From the NCBI GenBank assembly GCA_007858575.1, contig CP042279.1:5458501-5522500 (forward strand): a stretch of 64,000 nucleotides of DNA. The letters run 5' to 3'. The position numbers and the translations under genes were made by a program. The first letter of the stretch is position 1. Each line of letters starts with the position of its first letter. This document shows positions 41,745 to 55,471 of this stretch, one piece after another. This DNA comes from Streptomyces sp. WAC08241. Its GTDB lineage: Bacteria; Actinomycetota; Actinomycetes; Streptomycetales; Streptomycetaceae. Below the pieces are notes generated by a model that saw nothing but the letters and a program-made list of their open reading frames with translations, had not been told where the DNA came from and did not search any database.

Positions 41745-41747
41745 TAA

Positions 41748-42072
41748 TCAGGCTCCTTGAGCATTGGACGAGGTCTCTGCGGCCGGGCTCGTCTCGGTGG
41801 TGGACCCGCCCGTGTCCCCGCGCAGCGCGTTCCTCAGCATTTCGTGCCAGCGGGGGCGCTTCCGCGGGGGACATGGTCCACGCCGCCGGGCGACCACGGA
41901 TTGCACCGCAGGATGCGCCAGGCGGTCAGGGCCGTGCCCTTGATCGCGCCATGCCGGTCGATGGCCGTGAATCCGTAGTGGGAACACGACGGGTAGTACC
42001 GGCAGACGGGGCCCAGCAGGGGCTGATCGTCCACTGGTACAGCTTGATGAGAGCCAGCAGCGGGTACTTCAT
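41748..42072 (-). CDS. yidD: Membrane insertion factor YidD
   Basis: About 110 aa. Start [20 protein letters not shown]; conserved CRYYPSCSHYGFTAIDRHGA and CNPWSPGGVDHVP. Small haemolysin-type protein that assists YidC. ATG 42070-42072 overlaps the rnpA stop. Breaks near 42020 and 41870. A 3-bp gap to yidC. Confidence 0.88.
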
Positions 42073-42435
42073 CGCGTGCCCCTCCCAGGAGCCGCTGAAG
42101 AGCGGCGTCCAGGTCTCGGGCGAGCTGTGCGTGATCGGCGTCGCCGGCTCCGGGCAACGCCCGTACCACCACCAGGCTACCGGGGGAGGGCGGAGATGCG
42201 GTCGCGGACGAGGTGACGCAGACGACGCTTCACCTGGTTGCGTACGACCGCCCCGCCCACGGCCTTGCTCACGACGAAACCCGCACGCGTCGGGGAGCGC
42301 TCTCCCAGGCGCGTGCGGGTCCGTTGCACCGCTGCGTAGGTGGACGACGAGGAGCGGGCGACCGGCCCGGCGCCCTCGGCGTACCGCGGTTGTGAAGTCC
42401 TCGCGCCGCCTCAGCCGATTCTCGGTAGGCAGCAC
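42069..42435 (-). CDS. rnpA: Ribonuclease P protein component
   Basis: About 123 aa. Begins MLPTENRLRRREDFTTAVRR and contains the RNR signature AVVRNQVKRRLRHLVRDRIS. Completes RNase P with the catalytic RNA, maturing tRNA 5' ends. The final TGA overlaps the yidD ATG when a G is restored. Breaks near 42290 and 42080. Start GTG 42435. Confidence 0.92.
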
Positions 42436-42456
42436 GTCATGACCTGTTTAAGTGGA

Positions 42457-42594
42457 TCAGGCGGATAGGCTCGCGCGACCCTTGGCACGGCGGTTCGCCA
42501 GGATGGCGCGGCCGGCACGGGTGCGCATGCGCAGGCGGAAGCCGTGGGTCTTCGCGCGACGACGGTTGTTCGGCTGGAAGGTGCGCTTGCTCAC
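42457..42594 (-). CDS. rpmH: 50S ribosomal protein L34
   Basis: 45 aa, intact: begins MSKRTFQPNNRRRAKTHGFR and continues with the Arg-rich LRMRTRAGRAILANRRAKGR of L34. GTG start, stop TGA 42457-42459. First gene of the leftward rpmH-rnpA-yidD-yidC-jag-rsmG run, divergent from dnaA. Confidence 0.97.
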   Translation of the reverse strand: MSKRTFQPNNRRRAKTHGFRLRMRTRAGRAILANRRAKGRASLSA

Positions 42595-42991
42595 TCGGGG
42601 GCTCCAGAAATGATTCGGGTGGTGGCGGGACATCGCCTGGCTGTCACCGTGCGCCCACGAGTAGCTCGCAATACGCCCGAGTGCACCGCTTCGTGATCAC
42701 GGAGAGTGATCTTTGCCCATCGGAGGCAAGGCGGCAGCAGCCATCGACAACTCGACCTGGTTACGGTACGCGCGGCTACGCCATCCGGTCAAACCGACCT
42801 GTCGCCACCCCCATTGTGCACAGCCTGTGGACAACAACTTGAACTGCGTCAGTCCGCCCGACTACCGTGGGCGGACTCCACAATCTTTTCCGTTCTGTCC
42901 TCACCTGTCCCCGACGGACCGGTGATCCGGACTTCGATCCACCGTCCCCCGAGAACCACACCTTCGTGGGACCTGCGAGAAAGCGTGCCCT
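42595..42991. promoter_or_regulatory. dnaA/rpmH divergent promoter region
   Basis: No gene. Contains TGTGGACAA (reverse TTGTCCACA) at 42826-42834, a strict DnaA box that likely mediates dnaA autoregulation. A 9-bp perfect stem (42851-42859 with 42869-42877, loop 9) then lies in the leader before dnaA. The rpmH promoter is not assigned. Confidence 0.6.
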
Positions 42992-44782
42992 GTGGCTGAC
43001 GTACCTGCCGATCTTGCCGCAGTGTGGCCGCGGGTCCTCGAGCAGCTCGCCGAGGGCCAGCAGGGGATCGAGCCCAAGGACAAGCAGTGGATCGAGCGCT
43101 GCCAGCCGCTCGCCCTGGTCGCCGACACGGCCCTCCTGGCCGTGCCCAACGAATGGGGCAAGCGCGTCCTGGAGGGCCGGCTCGCCCCGCTGATCAGCGA
43201 GACCCTCAGCCGTGAGTGCGGCCGGCCGATCCGGATCGCGATCACGGTCGACGACTCCGTCGGCGAGCAGGCGCCGCCCGCGCCCACCGTGCCGCAGCCG
43301 CAGCAGCCCCGGTACGACGAGCGCGACCGGCCCGAGTCGTACGACAAGTACGAGAAGTACGAGGGCTACGGCCACCGGCCGATGTCCGACGACGGGCTGC
43401 CGAACGCGCGCCCGGCCTATCCGGACTACCAGCAGCCGCAGCGGCCCGACCCCGGTTCCTGGCCGCGCACCCAGGAGGACCTCTCCTGGCAGCAGCCGCG
43501 GCTCGGCGGCTACCAGGAGCGCGCGCCGTACACGGGTCCCGAGCAGTCCCGGCAGACGCGCTACGACGAGCCCTCCCACGGCTACGAGCAGCAGCGGCCC
43601 GAGCGCGCCGAGCTGCCCGACCCGCCGGGCCACGCGGCGCGCCCCTGCCCGGGCGGCGGGCCGGTCCCCGGCCCCGGGGGCGTCCACGGCTCCCCCTCTT
43701 CCGGTTCCTCCGGCTCCTCCGGGCAGGGCTCCGGCGCGCCGGGCGAGCAGCACGCGCGGCTGAACCCGCGGTACCTCTTCGACACCTTCGTGATCGGTTC
43801 CTCGAACCGGTTCGCGCACGCGGCCGCGGTCGCGGTGGCCGAGGCGCCGGCGAAGGCGTACAACCCCCTCTTCATCTACGGGGAGTCGGGGCTCGGCAAG
43901 ACCCACCTGCTGCACGCGATCGGACACTACGCGCGGAGCCTCTACCCCGGCACGCGCGTGCGGTACGTGAGCTCCGAGGAGTTCACCAACGAGTTCATCA
44001 ACTCGATCCGTGACGGCAAGGGCGACACCTTCCGGAAGCGCTACCGCGACGTGGACATCCTGCTCGTCGACGACATCCAGTTCCTGGCGAGCAAGGAGTC
44101 GACGCAGGAGGAGTTCTTCCACACCTTCAACACCCTGCACAACGCGAACAAGCAGATCGTCCTCTCCTCGGACCGGCCGCCCCGCCAACTGGTGACCCTG
44201 GAGGACCGGCTCCGCAACCGCTTCGAGTGGGGCCTCACCACCGACGTGCAGCCGCCGGAGCTGGAGACCCGCATCGCGATCCTCCGCAAGAAGGCGGTGC
44301 AGGAGCAGCTCAACGCCCCGCCGGAGGTGCTGGAGTTCATCGCCTCCCGGATCTCGCGGAACATCCGCGAGCTGGAGGGCGCGCTGATCCGGGTGACGGC
44401 CTTCGCGAGCCTCAACCGGCAGCCGGTGGACCTCGGGCTCACCGAGGTCGTCCTCAAGGACCTGATCCCCGGCGGCGAGGACAGCGCGCCGGAGATCACC
44501 GCTCCGGCGATCATGGCGGCCACCGCCGACTACTTCGGCCTGACGGTGGAGGACCTCTGCGGATCCTCGCGCAGCCGCGTCCTGGTGACGGCCCGCCAGA
44601 TCGCCATGTACCTGTGCCGCGAGCTCACGGACCTGTCGCTGCCGAAGATCGGCGCGCAGTTCGGCGGCCGCGACCACACGACGGTGATGCACGCGGACCG
44701 GAAGATCCGTGCCCTGATGGCGGAGCGGCGCTCCATCTACAACCAGGTCACCGAGCTGACCAACCGCATCAAGAACGGCTGA
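42992..44782 (+). CDS. dnaA: Chromosomal replication initiator DnaA
   Basis: 596 aa. Domain I at the N-terminus (VWPRVLEQLAEGQQGIEPKD); a long Pro/Tyr/Gly-rich domain II of about 150 residues, typical of Streptomyces; AAA+ domain III with Walker A GESGLGKT near residue 300 and Walker B DVDILLVDDIQF near 355; domain IV with FGGRDHTTVMHADRKIR near 557 for DnaA-box reading. The frame is open throughout; compensating errors in domain II cannot be excluded. Start GTG 42992. Opens oriC, just downstream. Confidence 0.97.
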   Translation: MADVPADLAAVWPRVLEQLAEGQQGIEPKDKQWIERCQPLALVADTALLAVPNEWGKRVLEGRLAPLISETLSRECGRPIRIAITVDDSVGEQAPPAPTVPQPQQPRYDERDRPESYDKYEKYEGYGHRPMSDDGLPNARPAYPDYQQPQRPDPGSWPRTQEDLSWQQPRLGGYQERAPYTGPEQSRQTRYDEPSHGYEQQRPERAELPDPPGHAARPCPGGGPVPGPGGVHGSPSSGSSGSSGQGSGAPGEQHARLNPRYLFDTFVIGSSNRFAHAAAVAVAEAPAKAYNPLFIYGESGLGKTHLLHAIGHYARSLYPGTRVRYVSSEEFTNEFINSIRDGKGDTFRKRYRDVDILLVDDIQFLASKESTQEEFFHTFNTLHNANKQIVLSSDRPPRQLVTLEDRLRNRFEWGLTTDVQPPELETRIAILRKKAVQEQLNAPPEVLEFIASRISRNIRELEGALIRVTAFASLNRQPVDLGLTEVVLKDLIPGGEDSAPEITAPAIMAATADYFGLTVEDLCGSSRSRVLVTARQIAMYLCRELTDLSLPKIGAQFGGRDHTTVMHADRKIRALMAERRSIYNQVTELTNRIKNG

Positions 44783-44796
44783 CACCGCCTCCTCCT

Positions 44797-44830
44797 ACGG
44801 GCGCTCCGGGACTCCTCCCGGGGCGCCCGT
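44797..44830 (+). terminator. dnaA terminator hairpin
   Basis: 15-bp stem (44797-44811 with 44816-44830) containing one G-T wobble and a 4-nt loop, 15 bp after the dnaA stop. Confidence 0.7.
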
Positions 44831-44989
44831 AGGCGTTCCCGGGGGTCTCGTGGGCGTTCCCGGGAGCCCCGTAGGGGGACGTAGGGGCTGTAGGGGCCCG
44901 TCCACGGCCGACCCACAGGCTGGGGACGGGCCGGGGACGAGCCGGGGACAGGCCGACGGCGGGGCGACTCTGTTCGATTGCGGCGTTCC

Positions 44990-45560
44990 GCTGGCGGGTT
45001 CTCCACAGATTGCGGGATGATCACCCGTCCACAGGGTGGGGACTGCGAAGTTATCCGGATTTTGTCCACAGGGCTGCCTGGTGACAGGGCATCACGCCAG
45101 CTCAGACCCCTGGGGAATTGTTGGCAAACGTTATCCACAGGTTGTGGATGGAAGCTTCGTCCACAGGAGGCCTCGAAGGTTGTCCACTGGCCGCCCACAG
45201 GGGACGGTCGGTTGCCCACAGCTTCTCCACAGCGCTGTCCACTGTTCGGCAACGAAACACCCGTCCTCACCTCGTCGAGTGAAAGCCGTCACACCAAGGG
45301 AGACGATTGGGCTGTGGGGAACCTGGGTAAAGCTGGGGACAGCGCTGGGGAGAACTCCCTGTGTCCTGTGTATGGGGTGTGCAGAACTTTCGGGTGTCCA
45401 CAGAGACCCCTGGTTTTCCACTGGTGTCACCCACAGGCGCGGTGGATAAAAACTGGGTCTGACCTGCGTGGACGGGGTTATCCACGGTTTCCACAGGCCC
45501 TACTACTACTCCCACATAGAGTTAGCTCGGAATCCGCTTTGAAGCGGGGCCTGTGCACAA
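44990..45560. other. oriC: Chromosomal replication origin oriC with DnaA-box array
   Basis: Gene-free 905-bp dnaA-dnaN gap. About 20 DnaA boxes and near-boxes: 44999, 45025, 45062 (TTGTCCACA), 45131 (TTATCCACA), 45143 (reverse), 45157, 45180, 45191, 45212, 45223, 45235, 45313 (reverse), 45394, 45414, 45428, 45441 (reverse), 45467 (reverse), 45478 and 45487. Streptomyces oriC is known for about 19 boxes between dnaA and dnaN, most in one orientation, as here. An unwinding-element candidate follows at 45478-45510. Confidence 0.93.
45478..45510. promoter_or_regulatory. Candidate origin unwinding element: boxes plus DnaA-trios
   Basis: TTATCCACG (45478-45486) and GTTTCCACA (45487-45495), a GGCCC cluster, then TACTACTACT (45501-45510). 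This order, DnaA boxes, GC cluster, 3-bp repeats, matches the bacterial core origin element in which DnaA-trios guide the filament onto single strands. Inference from sequence pattern. Confidence 0.6.
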
Positions 45561-45687
45561 CTCGGCGCCGGAGCTCCGACCGCCCCTCGTCCCGACTTGA
45601 CCCCGAGCAGCGACGAGTGTCGGTGGCGTACGTCAGACTGGTTCCCGCAGTCGACGAAGAGCCAGCAACAGCAGGAGGCGGTTCCGG

Positions 45688-46815
45688 TGAAGATCCGGGT
45701 GGAGCGCGATGTACTCGCGGAGGCGGTGGCCTGGGTGGCCCGCAGCCTCCCGGCCCGTCCGCCGGCGCCTGTACTCGCGGGCCTTCTGCTGAAGGCCGAG
45801 GACGGCGCCCTGAGCTTCTCGAGCTTCGACTACGAGGTCTCCGCGCGGGTCTCGGTCGAGGCGGAGGTCGAGGAGGACGGCACCGTCCTCGTCTCCGGCC
45901 GCCTGCTCGCCGACATCTGCCGCGCCCTCCCCAACCGTCCCGTGGAGATCTCCACAGACGGTGTAAGGGCGACCGTGGTCTGCGGCTCCTCCCGCTTCAC
46001 CCTCCACACCCTGCCTGTGGAGGAGTACCCGGCGCTGCCGGAGATGCCCACCGCGACGGGCACCGTCCCCGGCGAGGTCTTCGCCTCCGCCGCCGCGCAG
46101 GTGGCCATCGCCGCCGGCCGCGACGACACGCTGCCCGTCCTCACCGGCGTGCGCATCGAGATCGAGGGCGATACGGTCACCCTGGCCTCCACCGACCGCT
46201 ACGCTTCGCGGTCCGCGAGTTCCTGTGGAAGCCGGAGTCCCCGGACGCCTCCGCGGTCGCCCTGGTGCCCGCGAAGACCCTCCTGGACACCGCGAAGGCG
46301 CTCACCAGCGGCGACACGGTCACCCTGGCGCTCTCGGGCTCCGGCAAGGGCGAGGGCCTCATCGGCTTCGAGGGCGCGGGCCGCCGCACCACCACCCGCC
46401 TCCTCGAGGGCGACCTGCCGAAGTACCGGACGCTCTTCCCCACCGAGTTCAACTCGGTCGCGGTGATCGAGACCGCCCCTTCGTCGAGGCCGTCAAGCGC
46501 GTGGCCCTGGTGGCCGAGCGCAACACCCCGGTCCGGCTGAGCTTCGAGCAGGGCGTGCTGATCCTGGAGGCGGGCTCCAGCGACGACGCACAGGCTGTGG
46601 AGAGGGTCGACGCGCAGTTGGAGGGCGACGACATCTCGATCGCCTTCAACCCGACCTTCCTGCTCGACGGCCTGAGCGCGATCGACTCCCCGGTCGCCCA
46701 GCTCTCCTTCACGACCTCCACCAAGCCGGCGCTGCTCAGCGGCAGGCCCGCCGTGGACGCCGAGGCGGACGAGGCCTACAAGTACCTGATCATGCCGGTG
46801 CGGCTCAGCGGCTGA
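45688..46815 (+). CDS. dnaN: DNA polymerase III sliding clamp (beta)
   Basis: About 376 aa. Begins KIRVERDVLAEAVAWVARSL; three clamp domains, with LPEMPTATGTVPGEVFASAA and C-terminal YLIMPVRLSG. Ring clamp for polymerase III. AGGAGG at 45674-45679 and GTG 45688 support the start. Breaks near 46205 and 46485. The last seven codons, stop and flank are duplicated 75 bp downstream. Confidence 0.96.
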
Positions 46816-46866
46816 GGCCGGGCGGGTCCTGCCGGGGGTCCGGGGGCGTCCCCGGGAGACCGCGGT

Positions 46867-46894
46867 ATGCCGGTGCGGCTCAGCGGCTGAGGCC
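46867..46894 (+). repeat. 28-bp duplicate of dnaN 3' end
   Basis: Exact copy of 46792-46819 (last seven dnaN codons, stop and GGCC), displaced by 75 bp. A CCGGGGGCGTC element also recurs next to each copy. The 187-bp gap before gnd has no gene. Confidence 0.8.
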
Positions 46895-47002
46895 TTCTCC
46901 GGGGGCGTCGCCTGAGCGGCTGACCCCACAGGTGTGCACCCGCGTCCGGGCGTAGGCTCGGACGCGGGTACGAACCGCACACGACGCTTAAGGAATCATC
47001 TG

Positions 47003-47878
<876 letters not shown>

Positions 47879-47934
47879 TCCACAGGCTGTGCACCCGGCG
47901 GTGCACAGCAGCCGGGGAAGGTCGGCGCCCAACC

Positions 47935-49052
47935 ATGCACGTCACGCATCTGTCGCTGGCCGACTTCGTTCTACGCCCGGGTCGAGGTCCCGCTCGACCC
48001 GGGCGTCACCGCTTTCGTGGGCGCCAACGGCCAGGGCAAGACCAATCTGGTCGAGGCCGTCGGCTACCTCGCGACCCTCGGCAGCCACCGGGTCGCTCTC
48101 CGACGCCCCGCTCGTCCGCATGGGGGCGGAGCGGGCGGTCATCAGGGCCGCCGTCACCCAGGGCGAGCGCTCCCAGTTGATCGAGCTGGAGCTCAACCCG
48201 GCCGGGCCAACCGGGCCCGCATCAACAGGTCCTCGCAGGTGAGACCGCGTGACGTGCTCGGCATCGTACGGACCGTGCTGTTCGCCCCCGAGGACCTCGC
48301 GCTGGTGAAGGGCGACCCCGGCGAGCGCCGGCGCTTCCTCGACGAGCTGATCACGGCGCGCGCGCCGCGCATGGCGGGCGTGCGCGCCGACTACGAGCGC
48401 GTGCTCAAGCAGCGCAACACGCTCCTGAAGTCGGCCGCGATGGCCCGGCGGCACGGCGGCCGGGGCATGGACCTGTCGACCCTGGACGTCTGGGACCAGC
48501 ACCTGGCCCGGGCGGGCGCCGAACTGCTCGCCCAGCGGCTCGACCTCATCGGCGTGCTCCAGCCGCTCGCGGACAAGGCGTACGAACAGCTCGCGCCCGG
48601 CGGCGGACCGGTCCTCCTGGAGTACCGGCCTCCGCGCCGGGCGCCGGGACCACCCGCGAGGAGCTGTACGAGCAGGTGCTCGCCGCGCTCGCCGAGGTCC
48701 GCAAGCAGGAGATCGAGCGGGGCGTCACGCTCGTCGGACCGCACCGGGACGAACTGCTGCTCAAGCTCGGGGACCTGCCGGCGAAGGGGTACGCGAGCCA
48801 CGGCGAGTCCTGGTCGTACGCGCTCGCGCTGCGGCTGGCCTCGTACGACCTGCTGCGGGCCGAGGGCAACGAGCCGGTCCTCGTCCTCGACGACGTCTTC
48901 GCGGAGCTGGACGCGCGCCGGCGCGAGCGGCTCGCAGAGCTGGTGGCGCACGGCGAGCAGGTCCTGGTGACGGCCGCCGTGGACGACGACGTGCCGGGCG
49001 TCCTGGCGGGGCGCGGTACGCGGTGGCCGGCGGAACGGCGGAACGCGTATGA
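47935..49052 (+). CDS. recF: DNA repair/replication ATPase RecF
   Basis: About 374 aa. Walker [21 protein letters not shown] near residue 33, RecF core [20 protein letters not shown], signature [13 protein letters not shown] and Walker [21 protein letters not shown]. Loads RecA at gaps with RecO/R. Breaks near 47972, 48090, 48205, 48635 and 49018; the TGA 49050-49052 follows the last repair. Downstream DUF721 start is 14 bp away. Confidence 0.93.
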
Positions 49053-49065
49053 CCGTGGAGCGCGC

Positions 49066-49630
49066 ATGAGCGAGGAAAACCTTCCCAGGCTGTGGACAGT
49101 CCCGCGGCCCCCGGGGCCCCGGTGCCCGAACCCTCCGGCGTCGACCTCGCCCGGGTCGCGCTGCGCGCCGCCAAGGAGCAGGCGAAGGCGCGGGCGCGGC
49201 CGCGCAGCAGAAGAAGCAGGCCCGGCGCGGCGGCGGGCTGCGGTCCGGTGCGCGCGCCGACGGACGCGACCCGATGGCGCTCGGCGCCGCGATCAACCGG
49301 CTGATCACCGAGCGGGCTGGGAGACGCCGGCGGCGGTCGGCGGGGTCATGGGCCGCTGGCCGCAGATCGTCGGCGAGGACCTGGCGAAGCACTGCGTGCC
49401 GGTGCGGTTCGACGACGAGCCGGACGCGCGGGTGCTGACCGTGCAGTGCGACTCGACCGCGTGGGCCACGCAGCTCCGGCTCCTCGCGCCGAGGCTCGTC
49501 GCGCGGCTCAACGAGGACCTGGGGCACGGGACGGTGCGGATCATCAAGGTCCTGGGGCCGGGGCGCCGCGGCGGGGGTACGGGCGCTGCGGGCGCCGGGG
49601 TCGGTGGGGCCCGGCGACACGTACGGCTAG
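49066..49630 (+). CDS. DUF721 (DciA-like) protein
   Basis: About 188 aa. A disordered N-terminus (SGVDLARVALRAAKEQAKAR) precedes the conserved PAAVGGVMGRWPQIVGEDLA and DARVLTVQCDSTAWATQLRL region of DUF721, the domain of DciA-type helicase-operator proteins that load DnaB. An actinobacterial member next to recF is well placed for that job, but the role is inferred. Breaks near 49090, 49200, 49318 and 49570; TAG 49628-49630 assumes the last repair. Confidence 0.8.
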
Positions 49631-49757
49631 GGCGCCGGGCAGCCGGGGTCGTTGTCGCGCGGGGTCCTTCAGGGCTCCGTTCCCGTGGTGCGGGTACCAG
49701 GAGAGGGCGCCGTGCGCGTGGGCGTCGTGCCCGCCCGTTCCGCCCCGGCGGAACGCA

Positions 49758-49826
49758 CGCCCACAACGTGGTGGAACGTGCGCCCACAACGTGGTGGAAC
49801 GTGCGCCCACGACGCGGCGGAGCGTG
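49758..49826. repeat. Three 23-bp tandem repeats before gyrB
   Basis: Two identical units (49758-49780, 49781-49803) and a diverged third (49804-49826). Each holds CCACAACGTGGTGG, a small inverted motif. They sit in the 518-bp DUF721-gyrB gap, which has no gene; the rest of the gap shows nothing else recognised. Confidence 0.8.
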
Positions 49827-50148
49827 CCCCCGCGGCAGGGGCGGGCGCGCGCCCTCCGGCGCAGCCGGTCCCCCGTTGACAACGTTCGCCACCCGGTGCC
49901 CACGCCGAGCTACCGTCCGAAGCGCTGGGTGGCCGTCAGGGGCTCTGGAGCCCCTATCCGGATATGGGGAGTCGTCTCGGTCCCGCTCAGGGCGGCACAT
50001 GCGCATTCAGGTACCGGCAAACCCCCATGAGTGTCAGTGGTACCGGTAGACTGGAAGGCAAACCCGCCACCCCGCGGAAATGTCGAACGACGCAGCCGGC
50101 TCCCGTATGCCCGGAGTACGGCCTGTGCTGTGCCAGAAAGGGCGCTTC

Positions 50149-52151
50149 GTGGCCGATTCCGGCAACCCCAACGAGAACAACCAGTACACCGCCAGCAACA
50201 TCCAAGTCCTGGAGGGCTTGGATGCGGTGCGCAAGCGCCCCGGCATGTACATCGGCTCGACCGGCGAGCGCGGTCTGCACCACATGGTGCAGGAGGTCGT
50301 CGACAACTCGGTCGACGAGGCCCTGGCCGGTCACGCGGACACCATCGACGTGACGATCCTGGCCGACGGCGGCGTCCGCGTCGTCGACAACGGCCGCGGC
50401 ATCCCCGTCGGCATCGTCGCGTCCGAGGGCAAGCCGGCCGTCGAGGTCGTGCTGACGGTCCTCCACGCGGGCGGCAAGTTCGGGGCGGCGGCTACGCGGT
50501 CTCCGGCGGTCTGCACGGCGTCGGCGTCTCCGTCGTCAACGCCCTCTCCACCAAGGTCTCGGTGGAGATCAAGACCGACGGCCACCGCTGGACGCAGGAC
50601 TACAAGATGGGCGCCCCCACCGCGCCCCTCGCGCAGCACGAGGCGACCGACGAGACCGGCACCTCGGTCACGTTCTGGTCCGACCCCGAGATCTTCGAGA
50701 CCACCGAGTACTCCTTCGAGACGCTCTCGCGCCGCTTCCAGGAGATGGCCTTCCTCAACAAGGGCCTGACGATCTCGCTCACCGACGAGCGCGAGTCCGC
50801 GAAGGCCACGGTCGGCGCCGACGACCCGGACGCCGAGGCCGCCGCCGAGCCGGCCGCGCGCACGGTGACGTACCACTACGAGGGCGGCATCGTCGACTTC
50901 GTGAAGTACCTCAACTCGCGCAAGGGCGAGCTGGTCAACCCGACCGTCATCGACATCGAGGCCGAGGACACGGAGCGCCTGCTCTCCGCCGAGATCGCGA
51001 TGCAGTGGAACTCGTCGTACAGCGAGGGCGTGTACTCCTTCGCCAACACGATCCACACCCACGAGGGCGGCACCCACGAGGAGGGCTTCCGCGCCGCGCT
51101 GACGACGCTCGTCAACAAGTACGCGCGCGAGAAGAAGCTGCTCCGCGAGAAGGACGACAACCTCACCGGCGACGACATCCGCGAGGGTCTGACCGCGATC
51201 ATCTCGGTCAAGATCGGCGAGCCGCAGTTCGAGGGCCAGACCAAGACCAAGCTCGGCAACACCGAGGCGAAGACCTTCGTGCAGAAGGTCGTCCACGAGC
51301 ACCTGACGGACTGGTTCGACCGCAACCCGAACGAGGCCGCGGACATCATCCGCAAGGGCATCCAGGCCGCCACCGCGCGCGTGGCCGCCCGCAAGGCCCG
51401 CGACCTCACCCGTCGCAAGGGCCTCCTGGAGTCGGCCTCACTGCCGGGCAAGCTCTCCGACTGCCAGTCGAACGACCCCACCAAGTGCGAGATCTTCATC
51501 GTCGAGGGCGACTCCGCCGGCGGTTCGGCCAAGTCCGGCCGGAACCCGATGTACCAGGCCATCCTGCCGATCCGCGGCAAGATCCTGAACGTCGAGAAGG
51601 CCCGCATCGACAAGATCCTGCAGAACACCGAGGTCCAGGCGCTGATCTCCGCCTTCGGCACCGGTGCACGAGGACTTCGACATCGAGAAGCTCCGCTATC
51701 ACAAGATCATCCTGATGGCGGACGCCGACGTCGACGGCCAGCACATCAACACCCTGCTGCTGACCTTCCTCTTCCGCTTCATGCGTCCGCTGGTCGAGGC
51801 CGGGCACGTCTACCTCTCCCGCCCGCCGCTCTACAAGATCAAGTGGGCCGGGACGACTTCGAGTACGCCTACTCGGACCGCGAGCGGGACGCCCTCGTCG
51901 AGCTGGGCAAGCAGAACGGCAAGCGGATCCGCGAGGACTCGATCCAGCGTTTCAAGGGCCTCGGCGAGATGAACGCCGAGGAGCTGCGCGTCACCACCAT
52001 GGACGTCGAGCACCGCGTGCTCGGCCAGGTGACCCTGGACGACGCGGCCCAGGCCGACGACCTGTTCTCGGTGCTGATGGGCGAGGACGTCGAGGCGCGT
52101 CGCTCGTTCATCCAGCGGAACGCCAAGGACGTCCGCTTCCTCGACATCTGA
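50149..52151 (+). CDS. gyrB: DNA gyrase subunit B
   Basis: About 668 aa. GHKL ATPase (VDNSVDEALAGHAD; VVDNGRGIPVGI), then transducer, TOPRIM with EGDSAGGSAKSGRNPMYQAI near residue 455 and LMADADVDGQHINTLLLTFL, ending RFLDI. ATP-driven negative supercoiling with GyrA. Breaks: 50485 (four G where five are needed), 51664, 51850 (three G for four). Start GTG 50149. gyrA follows by 41 bp. Confidence 0.97.
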
Positions 52152-52192
52152 GTCGGTCTCCGCTGACCGTACGAAAGGACTGACGACCAGCA

Positions 52193-54802
<2,610 letters not shown>

Positions 54803-54806
54803 GAGC

Positions 54807-55471
54807 GTGAGTGGAGCCACGGGCGCCGGATCTGCGGCCGCCGGAGCTTCTTCTGCAGGTGCCGGCGCGAGCGGCGCCCGTGGTTCCGCCACGGACTCCC
54901 AGGGGTTGCGGTGACGGACACTCGGGGCAGCAGCCCTCGTACGAGAGCTACAACGGCCGCTGCCCGGCGAGCGCGCCGGCGGACAGCAGAGCGGTTCCTA
55001 CCACCCGCCGCAGGCGTACGGCGCCCCGACGACGGGCGGCACGGCGGGCGGGAAGACCGGGGCCGTGCGCCGGCCCCGTACGGGCGCGCGCACGACGCCC
55101 CGGACGCGCAAGGCGCGACTGCGGGTGGCCAAGGCCGATCCGTGGTCGGTGATGAAGGTGAGCTTCCTGCTCTCCATCGCACTCGGCGTCTGCACGGTCG
55201 TGGCCGCGGCCGTGCTGTGGATGGTCATGGACGCCATGGGCGTCTTCTCGACGGTCGGCGGGACGATCAGCGAGGCCACGGGCTCGAACGAGTCCAACGG
55301 CTTCGACCTTCAGTCGTTCCTGTGCTGCCGCGGGTGCTGATGTTCACCTCGGTGATCGCGGTGATCGACGTGGTCCTGATGACCGCCCTGGCGACGCTCG
55401 GCGCGTTCATCTACAACCTGTCCGCCGGTTTCGTGGGCGGTGTCGAGCTGACGCTGGCCGAGGACGAGTAG
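54807..55471 (+). CDS. DUF3566 membrane protein
   Basis: About 222 aa. A disordered Gly/Ala/Tyr-rich N-terminus, then a conserved C-terminal module ADPWSVMKVSFLLSIALGV, with two membrane helices (ALGVCTVVAAAVLWMVM; FTSVIAVIDVVLMTALATLG). DUF3566 proteins sit after gyrA in many actinobacteria and are thought to be division or membrane associated; role unproven. Frames join across 54910, 54965 and 55320. Confidence 0.82.

Noticed and set aside
39951..41747. 598-codon plus-strand frame opposite yidC/jag
   Set aside because: Shadow of yidC and jag, which match their families over full length.
49758..49826. CRISPR array
   Set aside because: Only three adjacent 23-bp units without spacers, and no cas genes.
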